Below are positions 34,655 to 45,500 of a DNA stretch of 64,000 nucleotides, one piece after another. Source of the DNA: Diphasiastrum complanatum (lineage: Eukaryota; Streptophyta; Lycopodiopsida; Lycopodiales; Lycopodiaceae); NCBI GenBank assembly GCA_029204225.1, contig CM055111.1, positions 41,544,815-41,608,814 of the forward strand, written 5' to 3'. The translations under genes and the position numbers were made by a program. How positions within the stretch are numbered: position 1 is the first letter of the stretch; every line of letters begins with the position of its first letter. The notes beneath the pieces were generated by a model. It did no database searches. It saw only the letters and a program-made list of their open reading frames with translations, and was not told the origin of the DNA.

Positions 34655-35305
34655 TCTCTCTTACTCACTCTTTGTCTTGAACAATCTAAGGTGGAAGGAA
34701 GCCATTCTGGATTTGTTGGAAAGTTTGCATATATTAAGGCGACCCTAACCATAGTTGATAAGTGAGAGGGATTTAGCACCCTATGTGTGTAAGTCTAACC
34801 CGATGATCACATAGTTAATTGATTAGTTAGAAGTTAATAAAAGGACTTTATGCCTTTTTGTGGGACTTTTAATGTCGCAGTAGGGCCTAATAGTCAAGTC
34901 AGTAAATAAAAAGGGTTCCCACCAATTTTCAAAATAGTTCTCTCTAAAATTTAAATTCAAATAGCTAGGGAGGTAGAAATTGGCCAATAGGATTTGAGGC
35001 CAAAGTCCCAAAATCCACTATACATAGTGGTAAATTCGAATCATTTGTACATATTCTCTTCATTTCAATACAAGCAGGTTGGCCCTCTTATGGAATGTCC
35101 TTGCTCATCATCTTTCCTCCTCTAACTCTCATGCTTTCTTTGGATTTGCTAATTATTGGATTTGATGCTTATTGGGATTTATCATTCTTATGTTTTTTGT
35201 GAGAGAGAAGAGTAAGTCTCTATCATTGTTGTGGATCTAGTGTTAATGGGTTGATGCTTAGTGTTAATGATCTTAGTGTTAGATGTGGATTACATGCATT
35301 TGTTG
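34655..35305. other. LTR-like non-coding sequence
   Basis: No coding frame. The stretch near 34960-35085 (ACTATACATAGTGGTAAATT followed by TTTGTACATATTCTCTTC) looks like the promoter and R/U5 part of an LTR. The element boundaries could not be set. Confidence 0.3.
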
Positions 35306-35423
35306 TGTCATATACTTCTAGTACATCAGAGCTTATCAACGCATGAGAATATCCATTGTCAGCTTTGTAGGCCCAAAAGGAGCTACTAGCCTTAAGAATA
35401 AGGCGGTTCTCTCTTTAGGCCCT
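35306..35423 (+). repeat. LTR end fragment, plus orientation (partner of 36655-36782)
   Basis: TGTCATATACTTCTAGTACA followed by AGCTTATCAACGCAT and GCTTTGTAGGCCCAAAA is present here and, inverted, at 36782-36655. Similarity stops at about 35423. Confidence 0.65.
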
Positions 35424-36299
35424 TGTAACTTTCTTTTTGCTAATTTCTAACTTTTGAATTTTTAGGTCTGTTCAGACGCATATAACTTCATTTTTTATTT
35501 ATAATTTGATTCCGTATACTTTTAGAGCTTTGTTTTAGCTTTTATTTGTACCAATTTGCAAGCAATTTTGGGTAAGGGATGCAAAAGTTAATACAATTTT
35601 TCCAAAAATTGTCAAAATAGGTGATTACAAATTTGTTTGAAATTTTCAGATTTGATTTCAGTCTTTCATCCTTTACATCAGCTTTTAGATCATTGTCTTA
35701 GCTTTAATTTGATCCATACGGTAGGTCATTTGGATTTGTATTCAAAAAGTTATGACAAATCTTGATTTCTAGCTCTAGTTTCACTAGTTTTCTTTCTTAA
35801 AAATGTTCAGACTTGTTCTGTTGTAAATTTGACCTACAAATCATCTTCAATTATTGATCTAATTCTATATCCTTGTAGAGCTTGTTCTTAGATTTTCATA
35901 GGTACTGATTTTTTGTAATTTGGATCAATATTAAGAGAGTTGTGATTAAATTAGTGAAGCTGGGTCAGATGTGCTAGAATTCGAAAAATTTTCCTTTGTA
36001 TTTCTTGGTGGGAGAGAAGCACTTCAAACTTTAAACTTTGAAGTTTCTTTTTGTTGTAAATGTTTTTCACTTTCTTCATTTTGAAAGGCTCATAACTCTT
36101 TTTACGTCATTTTTCAAAACAAAACAAAATTAAATTTAAAAATATAATAGTAATAATTTTTTTGGAATATCGCTTTCGAGCACGGGTGGACTATTCAAAA
36201 AGTTCGACTATCCTATTTGTGCTTGAAACCTATATCCCGGAAAAATAAAAAAATAAATTAGAATAAAAATAAAATAAAATAAAACTTATTTTTTCCCCC

Positions 36300-36782
36300 A
36301 ATATTGATTTCAAGCGCGTTTGCTTTTGTGCACTTATTCTAATAGTCTATTTGTGCTTGAATTCGATATTAGGTGTACGAAACTTATAGATTCTCCATAT
36401 CCACTTTCTGTTTCTATTTGACTTTGGAATTAATGTTGAAAAAGCAAAAGTGCTCAGTTTCACATTATCTACAAGTGAGGTTCTAGTTCTCTCAATTGCA
36501 AATGAGCCAAAAGATTCCAAAAGTAATTTCTCTTGCCTACTTATAGACAAGTCCCCTAACTTAACTAAACATAACTATCTTAAAGATACTTAGCCCTTGT
36601 TAAGTATTACTAGATGTATTTTGGGCCCTTGGCCTATTATCCTTATTAATTACTTTGGAGGGCCTAAAGAGAGAATCGCCTTATTCTTAAGGCTAATAGC
36701 TCTTTTTGGGCCTACAAAGCTGACAATGGATATTTTAATGCGTTGATAAGCTCTGATGTACTAGAAGTACATGACACTCTCC
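36300..36782 (-). repeat. LTR in minus orientation
   Basis: On the minus strand a purine tract AAGTAGGGAGAG (about 36794-36783) precedes TGTCATGTACTTC, as a polypurine tract precedes a 3' LTR. The first 120 bases are the inverted partner of 35306-35423. CTATAAGTAGGC near 36543 may be its TATA box. The inner end is not defined. Confidence 0.5.
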
Positions 36783-36870
36783 CTACTTAAACATTTTTGT
36801 CCTCAAAAATGAATATGCTTGTCTAATCAGCTTAATCGTCTCAGTTAAGTAGCTACGATTGAGGATGTAT

Positions 36871-37452
36871 TGTCCAAAATTGTTCCATCATTATAGATCC
36901 AAAACTACTGAATGGAATCCATTTTATTAGCTTCAGAGGGCACCTTCGGGTTTTTCCGGCTTTTTCGCGTTTTTGCTACATTGGCTGACCGACGTCACCA
37001 ACTTATTAACAACCCTAAAATAGTTGGACAACCAAATATCCCAAAGGCGGTTGGCGGTTACCAACTTTGTATATATGCAAAGACTGGCATAAATAGCATT
37101 AAAGGCTTGTAAGATATGTTTCCTCGACACTTGTAAATCTATATATATTAGCTGATTCAAGCTATGTAAGTGTGTTAATTGAGTTAATTGAAATACTTTT
37201 TCAATTAGAATTATTTGTAGCCAGTGTTATCACGCTTAGCAAACTGAAGTTATTACTTCAAGCTATTGTACTCACTGTTGATATTAATCAGAGTGCAATT
37301 TTGTCTCACTACTGCGTCGTTCATTTGCGCATTCTATATGAATTCTTCTACTTGAATAATTCTGTTGCTAACTATTGTGTTTCCGTTCCTACACGCCATG
37401 CTCAATCCTCGAGCTTCCGCTACCGCTCATGCCCACACGCGATTTTACGACA
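36871..37452 (+). repeat. Probable 5' LTR of another copia element
   Basis: It ends ...ACGACA just before the primer site TGGTATCAGAGTAGG (37453). The start at TGTCC (36871) is a guess based on the TGTC/GACA pairing. TATA-like motifs (CATAAATAG, CTATATATATTAG) lie inside. Confidence 0.45.
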
Positions 37453-37595
37453 TGGTATCAGAGTAGGCATTTCAATAATCTGCATTTCTCCTACGGATTA
37501 TTAGTCTTGTTTCTATCAAGACGTCTTTCTAGCAAACGTGCAGCCAACAATATTCCGACAATTGTTGTTTCTACCAACGATCTCGTTCAACCAAA

Positions 37596-38490
37596 ATGGA
37601 TCCATCATCTAGTTCATCTCTCATTGACAAACTCGATGGAGATAACTACCATCTCTCGAAATTCAAGATGAAGGTTATACTTCTAGCCAAAGAACTGTGA
37701 GACATAGTTGATGACATAGAGCTCAAACCAGAAGGTGATGCAGTCGTCATCACCAAGTGGAGACTGAGAGATGACAAAGCATTTTCCATGATCACCCTCG
37801 ACATCTTGGCATCTTAACTTCAACAATATTCAGCAAATGTCAGCTCAGAGTCTAGTACAAGATCTGCCAAAGTCAGCAAGCCAACTTCTCCATGGGAAAG
37901 TTGTATTATCAGCAAGCATGTTAGGAGTTCCTTCAATTCAGACTTCATACATCAAAGAGCTTGCTTGACCTTGTACACAACGACATTTGTGGCTCAATGC
38001 AGACTGCTTCCACAGGGGGAGCTCTCTATTTCCTAACCTTCATCGACTTCTCTCGAAGGACTGCAATCTACTATCTGAAGAACAAGTTTGAAGCATTCAA
38101 GTTCTTCATGTAGTTCAAGGCGTCTGCAGAGAACCAGATCCAGAGGAAGATCAAGGCGCTACGCACAGATGGAGGGGGCGAGTACATCTCCACAGAATTC
38201 AAGGAGTTCTGCAAGGCCAAGGAGATACTTCAACAATACACAACCAGCTACTCACCTCAGTCCAATGGCGTAGTTGAGCGGAAGAACCAAACACTCATCG
38301 AAAGTGCCAAGAGCATGATGGCCCATTCCTCTCTTCCAAAGAAATTGTGGGCAAAAGCTGTTACTATAGCCGCCTATTTACAAAATCGATCCATCACCAA
38401 AGCCCTGAATGGCAAGACACCTTATGAGGTGTGGATAGGATCAAAACCATCACTCAAATATATTTGAGTATTTGGATGCACCGCTTTTTC
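37596..38490 (+). pseudogene. Ty1/copia gag-integrase relic
   Basis: Gag start MDPSSSSSLIDKLDGDNYH, then KFKMKVILLAKEL, a stop, and WRLRDDKAFSMITLDI. At about 37806 it jumps to the pre-integrase/integrase region: LLDLVHNDICGSMQ, FIDFSRRTAIYYLKNK, RTDGGGEYISTEFKEF, PQSNGVVERKNQTL and YEVWIGSKPSLKYI. Several stops are present. Homology ends at about 38490. Closely related in layout to the copia at 29646-34650. Confidence 0.8.
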
Positions 38491-38746
38491 AACTTGATAT
38501 GCAATCTATTAGCCACCACTTAGGCTTTTCTAATGATCCAAAAATTGGCCAAATCCAGTAGGTGAAATGAGAAATCTAAATTGAACAAGATTATACACTA
38601 TATAGGGTTTTGATCTATAAAATATCCAATCTACATATGCAAGAAACTCGATTTTGGTGTAGAATCCAATCTAGCATGCTCTAGCATTGATATCTTCTTT
38701 ATATCATTGATAGATGTGATTGCCTCCTTCATGACCTAAAATGCAA

Positions 38747-38758
38747 GCTTTGATACCA
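38747..38758 (-). promoter_or_regulatory. Copia primer binding site, minus strand
   Basis: The minus strand reads TGGTATCAAAGC, next to an LTR-type end (CA) at 38759-38760. It marks the 5' end of another copia element pointing left, of which only LTR and leader sequence remain (about 38490-38930). Confidence 0.55.
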
Positions 38759-38985
38759 TGTGAAAGATTTCAAATCAATCAAGATCTAAATCCATACAAT
38801 GATCTTGGGTTAGAAAGACAACATATCACCAATCTCGCCAACGTAGAAAAATCAGCATCTACTCTAAGAAAGAGATGCAAACTCTAATAGATCTTGATCA
38901 AACATGAGCCAAAACATAAAATAATTGTGTTGTCCATATAATTACTATAAGTTACTATATTTTACACATGTGTATATGAAAATAA

Positions 38986-40680
38986 CAACTAATAACCAAG
39001 CCATTGGAGGAATCACACCATTTGAAGCTCTATTTGGAGAGAAGCCCAATCTCAAGGATCTCAAAGTTTTTGGATCCACTTGCTATGTACACCAGTCCTC
39101 GGATACAAGGAAGAAGGATGATGCAACCTCCATCAAAGGCATCTTTGTGGGATATGGCAAGAATAGCAAATAATATAGAGTCTTCAATCCCATCACTAGC
39201 AAGGTGATAGTGAGTAGGGATGTTATTTTTTATGAAGGACATGCTTGTAATGCTACTAATCATCTTGCTGCCAAGGATCATGCTAGGATGGAGGAGGAGC
39301 TTCCAAGTGAAGAAGAACTTGAGGATCCACCTGAAGATGCAAGAACTCCAAGAACTTCAAGAAGATCTACAAGGGCAAGGACCGAGCCATTGAGGCTCAC
39401 CTATGACGGTCAAGGTGATCAAAGGGAAGGCTCATCATCTTTCACATCTTACACCTTTCTTACTTCAATGTTAGATGAGCCAACACGATATGAAGATGCT
39501 TGTAAATCTAAGAGTTGGATGGATGCTATGCAAGTAGAGTATGATGCTCTCATTGAGAATCATATTTGGGACCTTGCAAATCTTCCTCAAGGAAAGAAAC
39601 CACTTGATTGCAAGTGGGTGTTTAGATTGAAGTATAATCAAGATGGATCAATAAGTAAGCATAAAGCTAGGCTTGTAGCCATAGGTTTTTTTACAAACCA
39701 AAGGCATTGATTATGATGAGACTTTTGCTCCTGTGGCTAAGCTTGTTACTATCAGGTCGATCATTAGTCTTGCTACAACCTTCAATTGGGAGCTATTCCA
39801 ACTTGATTTCACAAATGCATTCCGCAATGGTTATTGGAGGAAGAGATCTACATAAGACAACCCGAGGGCTTCATCAAGGCAAAGCATGAAGGAAAGGTGT
39901 GTTTCTTGAAGAAGAGCCTTTATGGGATCAAGCAAGCACCTAGAGCATGGTACTCTAGGCTAAACTCTTTTCTCATTTCCATCAATTTTGTAATGAGTGC
40001 TTATGATCCATCATTGTACTTGAGATTTCATGATGGCAAGATCATTATTCTTGTTTTGTATGTAGATGACATTATCTTGAGTGGTAATGATCTAGATGGA
40101 ATCAGAGATGTAAAAATTGCTTCGACAAAAGAGTTTAAATTGGTAGATCTCGGCCTATTAAGCTTCATTCTAGGAATAGAGGTTATTAGAGGATGTGATT
40201 TTAGCTTTATTTGTCAATCTAAGTATGCTACATCCATCCTAGATAGATTTGGAATGAAGAATTGTAAAGGCATTGAGACACCAATGGAGCAACATGCAAA
40301 AGCATTTATTGATGGTGATGAAGCATCCTTTGAGGACATCACATTATAAAGAAGGCTTATAGACGCCTTGATTTATTCAACTATAATTAGACTTGATCTT
40401 AGTTATAGTGTTGGAAAGTTAAGCCAATTCATGCAAAGTCCTCTAGTTCCACATTGGAAGATGGCCAAAAGGGTTCTTAGATACATTTCATCTACTAAGA
40501 ACTTTGTCATTTTGTATAGAGGGACTAATCTTGGCTTAAGAGACTATAGTGACTCGGATTTTGCAGGTGACAAATTGGATAGGAAATCAACAAGTGCTTT
40601 TGCCACCTTTCTATGTGATGGAGTAGTATCATGGCTTTCCAAAAAGCAAGACAAGGCTCCTCCTCATCTAGAAGTAAACT
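38986..40680 (+). pseudogene. Ty1/copia integrase C-terminus, reverse transcriptase and RNase H relic
   Basis: TPFEALFGEKPNLKDLKVFG, KGIFVGYGKNSK, VIVSRDVIFYE, an acidic linker, then CKWVFRLKYNQDGS, KARLVAIGF (shift), IDYDETFAPVAKLVTIRS, FQLDFTNAF (shift), YIRQPEGFIKAKHEGK, YGIKQAPRAWYSRL and the catalytic YVDD of LVLYVDDIILSG. RNase H begins DYSDSDFAGDKLDRKSTS and FLCDGVVSWLSKKQ. It is cut short and fused at about 40680 to a dispersed repeat. Frame breaks near 39170, 39690, 39850 and 40348. Confidence 0.85.
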
Positions 40681-40682
40681 AC

Positions 40683-41018
<336 letters not shown>

Positions 41019-41439
41019 TGTGTCATGGCCAATTGAAGATTGAGATGATTGTGTAGCCAATTCATGATTGCCACGAAAGCCATAAGCCCTCTACCATTAT
41101 TGTTTAGAAATGTTGATGGGTGGTTGTTGATGCTCTCAAGTAGCCACCATTGGTGGGTCTGCGACTATCATGGCGACCCCAATTGCCTATATGCTCATCT
41201 TGAAGTTTGATCCATAATTTTCACCAACTTCAGATCAATTTCTTGCACTAAGACTTGATGCACAACAAATTGTGGGGCCCTATAGAGATTTCATATGCTA
41301 GCAATGATTTAATCTTTGGATGTTAGTGGATAGGTGAGAGCATTCCATTTAGAATCCATGCCGCATAAGTTTTTTCAACAAATAAATGGGGAACACAGAA
41401 AGGGACCAAAAGGAGTCGCTTCAAGCAAATTCTCTTCAG

Positions 41440-41483
41440 TGGTATCAGAGCATATCACAAATTCTCATCAGTGGTATCAGAGC
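41440..41483 (+). repeat. Twin copia primer-binding-site motifs
   Basis: TGGTATCAGAGC occurs at 41440-41451 and again at 41472-41483, each preceded by ATTCTCWTCAG. The 32-bp unit is a tandem duplication of an LTR/leader junction. No copia coding sequence follows within the next kilobase. Confidence 0.6.
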
Positions 41484-41890
41484 AGGTTATCCTATCATAT
41501 TCTCACCGCAAGAGAGACATTTCGAGAAGACCCGAGCCAAAAACTGGTGGAGAAATATTCCAAGACGGGACGAGATAGGACTGTTTGGAGAGGAAAATGA
41601 GAAAAGAGTTAGGATTGTTTGATATGAAAGGGGCCCGCCCAGGTAAACAAAATCACCATATCCTCTCCACTTAATGCATATATTGCTCAACTTAGACTTT
41701 TTACACATCTGAGACTCTCCCTTTTCACATAACTTTACATGGCATTCTAGATGGCAATTTAGATTCGATCTAGGAGTTGATGAAATTGAAGAATTTTAAT
41801 AGGGCAAAATAGTACCTAATGAATGCCACCTATAGGGGTTCATGAAATGTGGGAAGTTGAATACTTGATGGGTCAAAAGATGGACTAAGA

Positions 41891-41902
<12 letters not shown>

Positions 41903-41950
<48 letters not shown>
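41903..41950. repeat. GT then (GA)n microsatellite
   Basis: A short GTGTGTGT run followed by about 46 bp of GA dinucleotides. Confidence 0.9.
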
Positions 41951-41954
<4 letters not shown>

Positions 41955-41997
41955 CCAAGCATCCCAAAAGGATCATGGATTGCTGCTAGTGATGAGT

Positions 41998-42080
41998 CAT
42001 AAGGGAGTGGTTAGCTCAGTTGGTTACCTTGGCATCCCAGGTTCAAGCCCCATTTACAACCAAGAAGCATAAGGGAGTGG
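41998..42080 (+). mobile_element. tRNA-like micro-insertion between 13-bp direct repeats
   Basis: TTAGCTCAGTTGGTTA (A box) and GGTTCAAGCCCC (B box) resemble RNA polymerase III promoter boxes of a tRNA. They are too close together and the flanks do not pair as a full cloverleaf. CATAAGGGAGTGG occurs exactly on both sides (41998-42010 and 42068-42080). It looks like a very short tRNA-derived retroposon or a tRNA pseudogene. Confidence 0.5.
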
Positions 42081-42527
42081 ATGGAGATGGAAGAGGAGAG
42101 AATTCTTCATGGTAAGCGTGTAAACCTGCAGCAGCTGCATATGTGATTGTTGAAATATGCAGAGAATGAACATGAACTTAAGTGCCAATGCTGTATAGCA
42201 GAGATCATCATCAGGTGATGTGAATCAGACAACAATTTGGTTAGACAAAGAAAATATGCATGGACAAGACATACCCACAAGCCATTTACTGTAGAAGATG
42301 ACAGAGAGAATGTATGGAAGGTTGAGAAGGATGATAACATGGACAAGGATCTGCAATATGGAAGTGCGATCCTGTCTGATTCCCCCAGGAATTGGAAACA
42401 AGTGCCTTTCCTTCTCCCTTCCTGCATGCCCAGAAGCTTAAAGATTCACATTTGAAAGCCCTCAAAAAGAATTCTGCATTTTCTTCTTCTTCCCAGTCTC
42501 ACACCAGTCGCTTGTGACCTGATTCCC
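42081..42527 (+). promoter_or_regulatory. Upstream region of the PHD/SWIB gene
   Basis: It probably contains the promoter and 5' UTR of the gene starting at 42528. No clear TATA box was recognised. A TTCTTCTTCTTC stretch near 42480 is typical of plant leaders. Confidence 0.35.
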
Positions 42528-45500
42528 ATGGATGGCTACTTGGACCACACTTCTAATCACAGTGGAGGCCACGGGAGCAATGTAGGAGGCTGCCATGAGC
42601 AGGGTTTGCACTGCAATATGGCAACCCAGGCCGCTTTCCTCTCAAATTTTTCTGCGACAATTGGCAATCGATGTGATGGCTTAAAGGCAGACTCTCAGGA
42701 AGTTGAAGCCGACATTATAAATTCTCATGGCTCATTAGAGCAGCAAGGAGTTTTACTTGAAAACGAGTTCATTGCTGCTGTGGATTGCGCCAATCAGAAT
42801 GACCTCAGAGATGAAGAAACGCTCAACTGCTCGGTTTTCACAGCGGAAGTGGGTCGCAGAGGGAGAGGATCGCAGAATTTGGAAGATCCCCTGCTGGGTT
42901 CTAACGAGGAAACCCAAAAAAAATTATCCGTGGCTGTAAAGACCAGCAACAACAGCTCGACCTCGACCAAGGCGGTGAGTTCGGAAAAGGTAAAGACTGA
43001 GCTGGAGCTGGAAATGGAGCTTTTTGAAGCAGCGGAGAGGGAAGATAAGATGAGGCTGATTTCATCAAGTCGACTTGAGGAGCAAGGAGACTCAACTATT
43101 CCCAAGGGTGGTGTACCAGTTATTCAAGGGTTGAAGAATGAAAGAAAAAGAGGTTTAGACGATACAGCTGCAGATGTTTCTCAAGTGTTGCCAAGAAAAC
43201 GTGGTAGGAGAGCACACCGAGTTTCACCCACAATGGAGGAAGACGACGTGTGCTTTGTATGTTTTGATGGTGGCGAACTGGTTCTCTGCGATAGAAGGTG
43301 AGAGCGTGTGGAAGGAGTTTTTTCCCTGAAATTTTAGTGTTATCTCAGTACAGTTTCCCTTTTTTACGTCAATTTTCCTGGCATGGCATGTAGCACACAC
43401 TAGCCTTTCTGTCTCTATCTCATTACTTTATTAAGCTATTGGGATCAGGGAAAAAACCTTGGATTAACTTGTGAAAGACTAGTTCAACGAGCACTCATTG
43501 CTAGTGCTGATTTAATTTTAGATATCTGTAAGTGTAGGACAGCGATACAGTTTTGCTAGCTTTTGTGTAGGCTGATCATGCTGTGCTCCCTCACTGCAGG
43601 TCTTGTCCAAAAGCCTACCACTTGAGCTGTATTGGAAGGGATGCTGCTTTTTTCAAGAAGAAAGGATCATGGTTTTGTGGTATGTGTTGGCCATTTTGCT
43701 TGTGGTTCGGTTCGGTTAGATAGTTAACCTAACGTCTGCATGTTTTCTGAATGAAAAAATCATTGTAATTGTCGATTCTGCAGGTTGGCATTTCTGCTGT
43801 GGTTGTTGTAGGCCAGCCAATCTTCAGTGCTATACGTGCCCTAAAGCATATTGTATAGGCTGCAGCAAAGAAGCTGACTTTTTAACAGTCAGGAAAAGGA
43901 AGGGACTTTGTGACGATTGTTTGCCTATAGTTAAAATGATTGAAAGCAGTGGAACCGAGAATGCAGATGGAGTAAGTAATACTGGCATGATAATTGTCGC
44001 TCAGATTTTCTGTACTTATAGTTGGACGGGTTTACTTGAAGTCAATCATTTTTTGAGAACCCGATGTCTCAACTGTGTTCAATGTGAAGATGCTTTAATT
44101 AATACTTGAGGCGAATATTAGAAGACCTGCATTAGTTGCAGTTTTCAAGCCATATATTTGTATAAACAGTAAGGTTCTGGATGATTCTGACTCGGCTGTT
44201 CAGAATGCTTCACAGACGGAAAAGAAACAATAAATTCTCACCACTTTTGCAAGAACGGAACTTGAACTAACAAACTTAGTACCCCTGGATGACATCTCCT
44301 AAAATTTTTTCTTGCTAAGTAGCTATAGAAAAACTTGGTGGATTGTTTAGATTCGTATATCCAAGTCTTTTGGTAGAACTTCTCTGAAAGCCTTGCTTCT
44401 AGATGGATAACATGATGCATCCATATACTTTTTCAGATAACATCCGAAACTAACTTTAGATGGCAATGTTTACCTAGTAAGCACATAGATTACCATGCAA
44501 TAAAAGAGTCGCCACAGTGCTTAAAGGTCAGATCTTGTACATTTTGTCACCTCACCATTGGGCCGCCTTGCCCGAGTGCTGGTGAAAACTTGAAGGAAAC
44601 TAGCTATGGAAGCATCAAATACAAGGAAAGCTTAAGCACCACAAAAACCAAAGTTAGTGCAATTAAATTTCCCTCATGACAAATATATAACATAAGACCA
44701 TGTAAGTGCCTAGCCACTAGGGGTTAAATAGGCATTGTATTTCAACAACCCCCTTAGTGGTTATTTTATTCAATGTAACACCTAAAGACTCTCTAACCAA
44801 TGACTCGTGTGCATGCATGCCACTTGTCATTATCAGTGATATGTGCTTGGCATGGAGACTTCTACCTTGTAGGTATACAAGGGGAGGAGATCTCAATTAC
44901 CACTCATTCTATCTGCCTAGGAGGATGGTAGTGCTCATGTTCAGCTTCCAGTGGCTGATTGTATTGATATCCAAGGTATGATTGCATTGCTTACCCAATA
45001 CAATGGTTAAGTAGTCGAAGGGACTACTCATGTAAAGTAAAGGACTACTTACTCAGGACTACTAATGATTGAAGGGAAGGATCATTCGAATGTTTTTTTA
45101 GGGTTTGAGACAACTTGGACTATAGTTGGCACTTTTGCAGTTTGGGTTTGTGCCATAAAGCGTGTAAAGAAAATGTCATTTGGGCAAAAAGCAGGCATCA
45201 ATCTTTATCAAATTAGATTGAGCAATAGCTCGTTGAAAGAGGATGAGAGCTTCTTGATGTTGTCACTGCATATCACATGCAGTAGTCAGAGATGAGATAC
45301 GGCCTAAGGTGCTATCAGTAGGTGGTTAGTCGTCTAAACAATTTAGTGCATATTGTTCACGAAATCGGGGCACTTTTGCTAAGAACAATTGCATGCCTGG
45401 AGCCAGAGCAGTAGGTTGCACTTCTCATGCTAATGCCAGGGTATTCTATCTTATGATCAATGCTCTAGCCTATCCCTCCTCTCTACATATAATCATAGGT

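Noticed and set aside
42001-42060. Functional tRNA gene
   Set aside because: A and B boxes are too close and no cloverleaf with paired acceptor stem can be formed by eye.
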